From positions 1 through 26,274 of the forward strand of contig JANQFD010000036.1 of assembly GCA_028278005.1 (NCBI GenBank): DNA of 26,274 nt, given 5' to 3'. The DNA comes from Chlorobium sp. (GTDB taxonomy: Bacteria; Bacteroidota; Chlorobiia; Chlorobiales; Chlorobiaceae). The position numbers were made by a program, and so were the translations under genes. A model generated the notes under the pieces. The model saw only the letters and a program-made list of their open reading frames with translations, had not been told where the DNA came from and searched no databases. The first letter of the stretch is position 1, and every line of letters begins with the position of its first letter. This document shows positions 8,032-13,691 of this stretch, piece by piece.

Positions 8032-8180
8032 TAACAAGTGACAAGTGGCAAGTCAGATCAGGGTTCGCCGTCGCTATCGGTATCGGAAATCGTTCTTTCT
8101 TTTCCCTTTTGCGTTTTGACCTTTACTTTTTGACTTAATCCCGCTGCCGACTGGTCCCTTGCTGACTGTTCACTGATTCC
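8032..8180. repeat. block of degenerate heptanucleotide-period repeats between rrf2 and ferredoxin genes
   Basis: Three adjoining tracts with seven-base period are visible. At 8032-8056 the plus strand reads AACAAGT, GACAAGT, GGCAAGT. At about 8092-8140 it is T-rich with units such as TTTTGCG, TTTTGAC, TTTTGAC. At about 8145-8180 the minus strand reads CAGTGAA, CAGTCAG, then degenerate CAGTCGG and CAGCGGG. The last tract supplies the final Gln codon and the TGA stop of the rrf2-family gene. Between the first two tracts lies a six-base pattern (TATCGG repeated). No coding function is seen. Confidence 0.65.
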
Positions 8181-8604
8181 CCTGCCCGTTCTCCAGAACC
8201 TTCAGATCGCCGAGAAGTTTGCCGATCGTAATCTGTTCAAACTCCCGATTGACCATCTGCTCAATTCTCATAATTTCATGTCGGAGTACGCAATTAGCGC
8301 GATTCGAGCAGATCTGCTTGCGAAACATGCACTCCGAAAGCTCAACCTTTCCCTGGAAAATCTCTATAACCTCCCTGATTCGTATGCTTTGGGGATCACG
8401 ATCCAGCATCACCCCTCCACGCGCACCTTCCCTGGTTTTCACAATACCGCACTTTGCAAGTTCCTGAAGAATTCTCCTCAGGAACTGGTAAGGGATACCC
8501 TGTTCCTCCGAAATTTGCTTTGCAGAAACATATTCACCTTCCCGTGCGCCAAGCACAAGAAGAGCCCTCAAGGCATAATCGGTATGTTTGGTCAATACTT
8601 TCAT
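8170..8604 (-). CDS. Rrf2-family transcriptional regulator, probable Fe-S sensor
   Basis: A 144-residue winged-helix DNA-binding protein of the Rrf2 family (IscR, NsrR, RirA, CymR). The N-terminus MKVLTKHTDYALRALLVL and the helix-turn-helix region VSAKQISEEQGIPYQFLRRI are typical. Wing sequence TREGARGGVML follows. Cys92, Cys99 and Cys105 (CMFRKQIC then NRANC) match the three-cysteine cluster site of NsrR/IscR-type sensors. The association with hcp points to NO or redox sensing, as with NsrR, but which cluster it binds cannot be read from sequence. The start is ATG 8604, with no Shine-Dalgarno, and an inverted repeat begins 9 bp upstream, suggesting autoregulation. Its stop codon lies in a heptad repeat tract. 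The gene probably controls the three genes downstream. Confidence 0.92.
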   Translation of the reverse strand: MKVLTKHTDYALRALLVLGAREGEYVSAKQISEEQGIPYQFLRRILQELAKCGIVKTREGARGGVMLDRDPQSIRIREVIEIFQGKVELSECMFRKQICSNRANCVLRHEIMRIEQMVNREFEQITIGKLLGDLKVLENGQGNQ

Positions 8605-8613
8605 ACTATCTTA

Positions 8614-8646
8614 AACTGATATTAAAGTAGTATCAGTTACTGTTAA
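8614..8646 (-). promoter_or_regulatory. predicted rrf2 promoter with embedded operator
   Basis: AACTGATA (8614-8621) and TATCAGTT (8631-8638) are perfect 8-bp inverted arms around a 9-bp spacer, 25 bp in all. On the minus strand TTAACA (8641-8646) and TAATAT (8619-8624) are spaced 16 bp as -35 and -10 elements, so the operator spans the -10 and the promoter spacer. A repressor bound here would block RNA polymerase. The leader would be very short. Confidence 0.65.
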
Positions 8647-8919
8647 AACCAAAATATTTTTTTAATAAATCCTTCTCTTCGGTATTACTTCCCCGCCCTG
8701 TAATCAAAGGTCGACATCTGTGTTTCTGAAAAACGCGCAACAGCGATATATTGAAACAGAACACTGCTGGGGTCCCCCGTCCGGCATAACAAGGGGCATT
8801 GCAACTTGCCCTGGCCGTGTGCGCTATAATGCCGTGATGTAACCGGACCGGTCGAAATCGGTAAAGAAATCAAGGCGCGGAAGGGATACTTTAACCGGAG
8901 TACCTCAAAATCAAACTCG
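8647..8919. other. remainder of the divergent gap between rrf2 and methyltransferase genes
   Basis: The full gap (8605-8919) is 315 bp. Apart from the rrf2 promoter, I see no RNA gene, repeat or convincing ORF. A 62-codon minus-strand frame at 8685-8873 has no Shine-Dalgarno and no protein-like composition. The promoter of the methyltransferase gene should be here but no clear boxes stand out. Confidence 0.4.
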
Positions 8920-9816
8920 ATGCTACAGCTTGATACAGCCGGACAGATAGCACTGCAGAACCTTCACAGAAGGCAGGACTTCCCTCCGCAGTGGCTTGAC
9001 CATGAAGAACTCGAACAGGTAACCAACCACTTTCATGCTGTGTTTCTTGAAGAAAGATTCAGGGTTTCGAAACAACTGGGAGGTATTTTGCTGGCCGGGG
9101 AACTGTTGGACCGGTCCATACGAACAGAGGAACAGGAGCATATGGACGACCCGTCACTTCCTGCCGCCAAGAAACTGGAGATGATCAGGGCTCTCGACAA
9201 CATGAATAACATGCTTCTGCTTTATCCCCGATACATCTCTGTCATTGAACCGGCAATACGGAAAATAGCCGGAGAAAAAGGCCGGCCGGCAAGAATACTC
9301 GAACTCGCAAGCGGTGCCGGAGGCCTTGCTTTTGCAGTCGCCGAACAGGTAAACCGTTCATCCCTGCCGGTGGAAATACGCGGTTCCGATATCGTACCCG
9401 AATACGTTGCATTCTGTAACCATGAAGCCGTAAAACGCAAACTCCCGGTACACTTCAGCGTCATCAACGCGTTTACGATGGATAACAGCTGTTCATGCGA
9501 TATCATCCTTATATCACAGAGTCTGCACCACTTTACCCCGGGACAGCTTGCGAGAATTATTGCACAGAGCAAACTGCACGGTGCATCCATATTCCTGGGA
9601 CTCGACGGCCACCGGGGGATCGATCTTCTCGCAGGTGTTCCCCTGATAGCCATGCTGCAAGGAAATTCCGATCTCACACTCGACGGTTATACGTCCGCAA
9701 GAAAGTTTTATTCCGAGCTCGAGCTTGACCTTATAGCACAAATTACAACCGGTTCGAGCCGCAGTCATACGCATTTTTCCTGGCCCCTGAGCGTCTTAAC
9801 CATCCCGTTCGAATAA
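8920..9816 (+). CDS. class I SAM-dependent methyltransferase, substrate unknown
   Basis: A 298-residue soluble protein. Residues 1-110 are mostly helical with no motif I recognise. A Rossmann-type methyltransferase fold then begins: motif I is ILELASGAGGLAFAVA (126-141), the acidic end of strand two is in IRGSDIVPEY, and motif IV is DIILISQSLHHF. The C-terminal part lacks the usual strong 6-7 strand motifs and ends TIPFE. The Leu-His-His after motif IV and the helical N-terminus resemble methyltransferases acting on small molecules or lipids, but no substrate can be assigned. The start ATG 8920 lies beyond a weak CGGAG at about 25 bases and has no close Shine-Dalgarno. It is divergent from the rrf2 regulator. 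Confidence 0.75.
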   Translation: MLQLDTAGQIALQNLHRRQDFPPQWLDHEELEQVTNHFHAVFLEERFRVSKQLGGILLAGELLDRSIRTEEQEHMDDPSLPAAKKLEMIRALDNMNNMLLLYPRYISVIEPAIRKIAGEKGRPARILELASGAGGLAFAVAEQVNRSSLPVEIRGSDIVPEYVAFCNHEAVKRKLPVHFSVINAFTMDNSCSCDIILISQSLHHFTPGQLARIIAQSKLHGASIFLGLDGHRGIDLLAGVPLIAMLQGNSDLTLDGYTSARKFYSELELDLIAQITTGSSRSHTHFSWPLSVLTIPFE

Positions 9817-9823
9817 AGGAACC

Positions 9824-9913
9824 ATCATCCATCGCGCCATTTGTTTTTTGATTCTGATTTCAGCAGCTCTTTTCGCAGAACAGGAGTATGGGCGCCTCTA
9901 TTTATTGTCATGA
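9824..9913 (+). pseudogene. possible remnant of a signal-peptide coding frame with lost start
   Basis: AAGGA (9816-9820) is followed, at normal spacing, by an in-frame run that starts ATC-ATC instead of ATG. It reads as a classic signal peptide: His-Arg, then AICFLILISAALFA, then EQEYGRLYLLS and TGA. There is no ATG. It may be the broken 5' end of a secreted protein gene, cut off by the repeat-like DNA that follows. The nuclease gene at 10139 is the obvious candidate, because many SNase-family enzymes are exported and this one now has no signal. This is inference from pattern only. Confidence 0.35.
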
Positions 9914-10060
9914 ACGTTTCAAGTGCAAGGCGAACGGAGCACAGAAACCGGAGTGTACACAGGGTAAATGAGGATTTCGATCCCGACAGGTCGGGATCAA
10001 CGACGCAATTGAAGCGCGGAATAAATACATAGAGGTGCCCGTGTGGTTGTAACTGAAATG
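9914..10060. repeat. repeat-like intergenic element with 20-bp palindrome
   Basis: The gap 9817-10138 (322 bp) has no intact gene. Its middle contains the perfect inverted repeat GATCCCGACAGGTCGGGATC (9979-9998), preceded by GCAAGGCGAA (9925-9934) and followed by AACGACGCA (9999-10007). Similar GCAAGGCAAA, AACGAAGCA and TCCCGAC-N2-GTCGGGA elements occur in the gap before folP, which suggests a dispersed non-coding repeat family. No terminal target duplication was identified. Confidence 0.5.
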
Positions 10061-10138
10061 TAACGTATTGAAAGAGGCAATTTCGTCGGGGTTGTTTATT
10101 ATACAGGCAGGTTCAAACCATCTCACCGGACAACCAAA

Positions 10139-11119
10139 ATGCCCGAGGAAACCCAGACAAAAACAGAAGCAGTCGTTGTAGCGGTTACCGATGGTGACAC
10201 GATCAGGGTGACGCTGCCGGCTGCAGACGACCGGGAGGAAACCCTCAGGATACTTGCCCTCGACACGGAGGAATGCCATAACGACAACGACCTTTCCCGA
10301 AAGGCAATCCGAAAAGGCGGAAAACCGATAACCAACCTCGGCAACAAGGCAAAGGAAAGGGCGCGTGACCTGCTCGGGATCGGTGACACGGTTATGCTTC
10401 ACTTCCAGGACAGTTCCCCGCTCGATGAAGCGCTTGCGAGGCACAGGGGAAACTACGGCAGGCTTCTCTGCTATGTTGTACAGGAAAACGGACAGGATTT
10501 CCAGGAAACAATGATCCGTGAAGGCTGGAGTCCGTATATGTCGAAATACGGTTACGCCCGGCCTGCGGAAAGACATTACGCCTACATCAGGGCTGAAGCT
10601 CTCGCCCAGTCGGAGGGAAGGGGAATATGGAGCTACACGGTATTCAACCCGGAAAGATTTCGCCGATACGAACGACTGCTTCCCTGGTGGCATCTTCGTG
10701 CAAGGGTAATCGAAACATTCAGGGAACATAACAAGAGGAATCCCGGCCGGAAAATTCTCAACACAAGAACGGATTATGAGCTGATCCGCAGCAAAGCACA
10801 GCTGAATGAATCAGCCGTGGTTTTCACCGAACTCCGGCATATTTCTTTGCTGGGTGCCGACAAGGCCGTGGTTAACACCGGCTCCGACACGCAACCGTTC
10901 AAACTGTTTATCCCCGACTTCTACAGTTGGGAAGGACAGAAAATCCTGCGGCTCCTGGAGCATCGCTACCTTACCATAGGCTATGACGGATCGACCGTCG
11001 AAAAAGGCGGGACCAATTACGCATATGCGTACGGCCCTCTCAAACTGTACAATGATGAACCGGAAATCACCATAACCGAGGTTTCCCAGATTACAGATGC
11101 CCCCCCTTCTGCTGACTGA
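10139..11119 (+). CDS. staphylococcal-nuclease-like (thermonuclease family) protein with extra C-terminal region
   Basis: Predicted Ca2+-dependent nuclease with an OB-fold SNase domain at about residues 8-165. The catalytic set looks complete: Asp18/Asp20 in VTDGDTIRV, Arg37, Asp42-Thr43 and Glu45 in RILALDTEE, and Arg108 in NYGRLLCYV; helix IREGWSPYMSKYGYA and ALAQSEGRGIW are typical later segments. Residues about 190-326 (RARVIETFREHN onward) are not part of the classic domain and I do not recognise them; they are beta-rich and could be an OB-like nucleic-acid-binding domain. No signal peptide is present from ATG 10139, so as annotated it is cytoplasmic, unlike many relatives. There is only a weak Shine-Dalgarno. 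A signal-like frame without ATG lies 0.3 kb upstream. Confidence 0.85.
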   Translation: MPEETQTKTEAVVVAVTDGDTIRVTLPAADDREETLRILALDTEECHNDNDLSRKAIRKGGKPITNLGNKAKERARDLLGIGDTVMLHFQDSSPLDEALARHRGNYGRLLCYVVQENGQDFQETMIREGWSPYMSKYGYARPAERHYAYIRAEALAQSEGRGIWSYTVFNPERFRRYERLLPWWHLRARVIETFREHNKRNPGRKILNTRTDYELIRSKAQLNESAVVFTELRHISLLGADKAVVNTGSDTQPFKLFIPDFYSWEGQKILRLLEHRYLTIGYDGSTVEKGGTNYAYAYGPLKLYNDEPEITITEVSQITDAPPSAD

Positions 11120-11298
11120 AGTCCATTGAAAAGCCTAAGGTATTTTTTCACTTTTCCTTACGCATCACCCGACAAGGAGTCGCCAGCTTCATTTTTTTTC
11201 TGCAAAAGCGTATACTTCAAGCTCAGAGAGTTATACTCCAGTTGAAGCCCCCATATCACTGTTGTAATACGTTTGTCTAATCACCCGAAACCTGAACA

Positions 11299-12327
11299 AT
11301 GGGAGAGTTTTTTTCCTCTCGACGACATATTCTGGCTGAACAGAACGTGATTCTGCATCTTGCCCTTTTTTTTATAACGCTTCTCACGACACTCTGGGCG
11401 GGCTCATTCTGGTCAGGGCATCCGGTGCGTTTCGAGAGCATTTCGATGTTTCTGCATGACCTTCGCTACGGGATGCCCTATGCCATATCGCTGCTGCTTT
11501 TCCTCGGAACCCATGAGTTCGGACATTTTTTCGCTGCCTTTTTCCACCGCATGCGAGCAACGCTGCCCTACTTCATTCCGGTTCCGCCATTACCTTTTCT
11601 GTTAAGCCTCGGCACACTGGGCGCCGTCATCCGTATCAAGGACAGAATCCCTAACACCAGAGCACTGTTCGACACCGGGGTTGCCGGCCCACTTTCCGGC
11701 TTTGCCGTCGCTTTTGGTCTGCTTGTTTACGGTTTCACCCATCTCCCGCCGCTGGAATACATCTATACGATCCACCCGGAATACGAAGCTTTCGGCGGTT
11801 TTCCGTCAGTTACCCCGGCGCACACGCTGTATCTCGGAAAGAATGTACTATACATGCTGCTCGAAAAAACGATCAATCCGGTCTACAGCCCCCCCATGAT
11901 CGAGATGTATCATTACCCGTTTCTCTTCGCAGGATGGCTGGGCTGTTTTGTAACCGCATTGAACCTTCTTCCGGTAGGTCAGCTTGACGGCGGACATATC
12001 CTTTATGCCATGTTCGGCAGAAAAGGACATAAAGCAGGCGCGGTGTTGTTCCTGTTGATCATCACCCTCCTGGGACTCCCTTCACTTGTCGTGCTGTTTT
12101 TCGAGCTGATCTCTCCCGGAACCGTCCCTCCGTTTCCCGAGTGGATAACAGAATGGTCGTGGCCGGGATGGATACTGTGGGCATTCATACTCTCGCGGTT
12201 TCTCGGTATCAATCATCCGCCCACTATGTTTGACCACCGGCTCTCTCCAGGCAGAACACTGACCGGATGGCTGGCCATTATTATTTTCTTCTTGTGCTTT
12301 ACTCCGGTACCATTCGGGATAACGTAA
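11299..12327 (+). CDS. site-2-protease-family (M50) zinc metalloprotease
   Basis: Intramembrane protease that cleaves substrates within or next to the membrane, typically in regulated proteolysis. Zinc-binding HEFGH at 72-76 lies in a hydrophobic segment, and the second ligand is Asp230 in the NLLPVGQLDGGH motif (222-233). Membrane spans are evident at about 17-36, 60-84, 128-146, 205-225, 245-270, 288-302 and 322-338. No PDZ domain is inserted, unlike RseP; the arrangement with conserved PYFIPVPPL and LGTLGAVI after the first motif resembles the EGY1/cyanobacterial S2P branch. The 342-residue length fits. Start ATG 11299 has no good Shine-Dalgarno. The gene stands alone, with 180-bp and 360-bp gaps at its sides. 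The substrate is unknown. Confidence 0.92.
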   Translation: MGEFFSSRRHILAEQNVILHLALFFITLLTTLWAGSFWSGHPVRFESISMFLHDLRYGMPYAISLLLFLGTHEFGHFFAAFFHRMRATLPYFIPVPPLPFLLSLGTLGAVIRIKDRIPNTRALFDTGVAGPLSGFAVAFGLLVYGFTHLPPLEYIYTIHPEYEAFGGFPSVTPAHTLYLGKNVLYMLLEKTINPVYSPPMIEMYHYPFLFAGWLGCFVTALNLLPVGQLDGGHILYAMFGRKGHKAGAVLFLLIITLLGLPSLVVLFFELISPGTVPPFPEWITEWSWPGWILWAFILSRFLGINHPPTMFDHRLSPGRTLTGWLAIIIFFLCFTPVPFGIT

Positions 12328-12368
12328 CAATCAGTTGGCAGTCTCCGGTCAGCAGTGACTCAGTTTGG
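12328..12368 (+). repeat. heptanucleotide-period repeat after the S2P gene
   Basis: Directly after the protease stop the DNA falls into seven-base units ending in CAG or CGG: CAATCAG, TTGGCAG, TCTCCGG, TCAGCAG. The position right at a stop codon matches the tract after the rrf2-family gene. Confidence 0.55.
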
Positions 12369-12687
12369 TTGAATTCGTACTCGTAATCAGCGAAGCGGTA
12401 ATCGGGTTGAAAGTAACCTAAATTGAGCGATTGTCGAGCATGCCACAGATGCAAGGCAAAGGGAATGCCGCTGTAGTCTTCTACCGCAAGTTCCCTTTAA
12501 CGAAGCAGATGTGCTATGATCGGCATTTCCCGACTTGTCGGGATTTCAATAAATGCGGCTCTTTATCGGTTTTCATGCCTACCTGACAGGTGTGGGATAA
12601 CCTCTTTACAAACACAGTAGAACATATTGCTTTTAAAAAACTTACTATTATGGAGCATTCATTGAAACGCTCAGTTTAGGAGTAACA
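12369..12687. other. gene-free gap before folP with hairpins and repeat fragments
   Basis: The whole gap is 360 bp. AAAGGGAA (12458-12465) pairs with TTCCCTTT (12491-12498), with an inner GTAG/CTAC stem, giving a 41-nt hairpin. TCCCGAC (12528-12534) and GTCGGGA (12537-12543) form a second palindrome, and ACCTGACAGGT (12581-12591) a third. GCAAGGCAAA and AACGAAGCA resemble parts of the element at 9914-10060. No ORF or RNA gene is recognised. The folP promoter must lie near the 3' end of the gap. Confidence 0.5.
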
Positions 12688-13602
12688 ATGACAAACAGCA
12701 ACTACCGCCTGCAATGCCGGGATCGGGAGCTTGACCTTACAGGGAAGGCAAAGATCATGGGTGTTCTCAATACCACACCCGACTCCTTTTTCGACGGCGG
12801 AAGGCTTGGCGATGTTTCCCGGAGTGCAGGGACGGACAGTGCCGTCAAACGTGCCCTGGAAATGGTGGCCGAAGGCGCTGATATCATCGATGTAGGAGGA
12901 GAATCAACCAGGCCGGGCGCACAAAAAGTTGACGCAGAAGAGGAGATCCGGAGAACCGTACCGGTAATCCGGGAATTGCGGAAACAATCGGATGTACTGA
13001 TATCCATCGATACGTATAAATCTCCTGTTGCAGAGCAGGCACTGCTCGCCGGAGCGCAGATTGTTAACGACGTTTCCGGATTCAGTTTCGATCCTGCTCT
13101 TGCCGAGGTATGCAAACGTTACAATGCCGCTCCGGTTCTTATGCATACAACCGGCCGTCCTGAAAGCATGAAATGGAGCCATCAGATCGATACCGAAGCG
13201 ACAGGTATCGTATCCCGGGTAACGAAGGATCTGCGTGCTTCTCTACAAAACGCGGAAAAGCATGGGATAGTGAACATCCTTCTCGATCCGGGTTTCGGCT
13301 TCGGAAAAAGCGTTGCTGAAAATTATACACTGCTTGCCGGACTCGGTGATCTTCAGATTCTCGAACGTCCGCTCGTCGTGGGCCTTTCCAGAAAATCCTT
13401 TCTTGGTGCAGCGCTCCAGAATCCCGGTCAGCCGCTTCCGCCTCCGGAAGATCGTCTCACGGCAACCGTTGCAGCCAACACAATTGCAGTATTGAACGGT
13501 GCAAGCGTTCTGCGAACACATGACATACGAGAAGCGGCAGAGACTGTCTCTGTTGCTGCTACCCTTATGGAAACCATGGGGGAGATTCACCCGCCATCCT
13601 GA
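12688..13602 (+). CDS. folP: dihydropteroate synthase
   Basis: Joins p-aminobenzoate to 6-hydroxymethyl-dihydropterin pyrophosphate to form dihydropteroate in folate synthesis. TIM-barrel signature segments appear in order: IMGVLNTTPDSFFDGG, GADIIDVGGESTRPGA, ISIDTYKSPVAEQAL, IVNDVSGF, PVLMHTTGRPESM, ILLDPGFGFGKSVAENY, LVVGLSRKSFLG and GASVLRTHDIREA. The 304-residue length is slightly above the usual 270-285 because of a short insert after FDGGRL. The loop after strand four reads MHTTG rather than the common MHMxG. A good Shine-Dalgarno (AGGAG, six bases before ATG 12688) fixes the start. The pabB-pabC fusion that makes the pABA substrate lies in this window on the other strand at 20526-22346. 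smc follows after 89 bp on the same strand and may be co-transcribed. Confidence 0.97.
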   Translation: MTNSNYRLQCRDRELDLTGKAKIMGVLNTTPDSFFDGGRLGDVSRSAGTDSAVKRALEMVAEGADIIDVGGESTRPGAQKVDAEEEIRRTVPVIRELRKQSDVLISIDTYKSPVAEQALLAGAQIVNDVSGFSFDPALAEVCKRYNAAPVLMHTTGRPESMKWSHQIDTEATGIVSRVTKDLRASLQNAEKHGIVNILLDPGFGFGKSVAENYTLLAGLGDLQILERPLVVGLSRKSFLGAALQNPGQPLPPPEDRLTATVAANTIAVLNGASVLRTHDIREAAETVSVAATLMETMGEIHPPS

Positions 13603-13691
13603 AAATTCACAGCAAAGGCATATTTTTCTTAACTTCTCAAACACATGCAACTTGCGTGATGAGGACGACCCGACCAACTCCATAAGAGCAG

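Noticed and set aside
7958..8044. 29-residue N-terminal extension of the ferredoxin-like protein
   Set aside because: The extension lies in repeat-like DNA, while the inner ATG 7957 has GAGG before it and starts next to the first cluster motif.
8032..8180. Possible CRISPR array
   Set aside because: The units are seven bases, degenerate and contiguous; there are no repeats of 24-40 bp and no spacers, and no cas genes occur in the window.
8685..8873. 62-codon minus-strand ORF between the rrf2 and methyltransferase genes
   Set aside because: No ribosome site, no partner gene, composition not protein-like.
9841..10032. 63-codon plus-strand ORF in the gap before the nuclease
   Set aside because: It reads through the palindromic element and has no ribosome site; arginine-rich translation typical of repeat DNA.
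9908..10729. 273-codon minus-strand frame opposite the SNase-like gene
   Set aside because: It is antisense to conserved catalytic motifs and runs on through a palindromic repeat; the composition is not protein-like.
11120..11298. Possible terminator and inverted repeat after the nuclease gene (CTTCAA/TTGAAG near 11215-11246)
   Set aside because: Six-base arms with a long loop and no T-run directly after; too weak to call.
12625..12660. Promoter boxes for folP (TTGCTT and TATTAT)
   Set aside because: The spacing is only 13 bases, too short for a normal -35/-10 pair.
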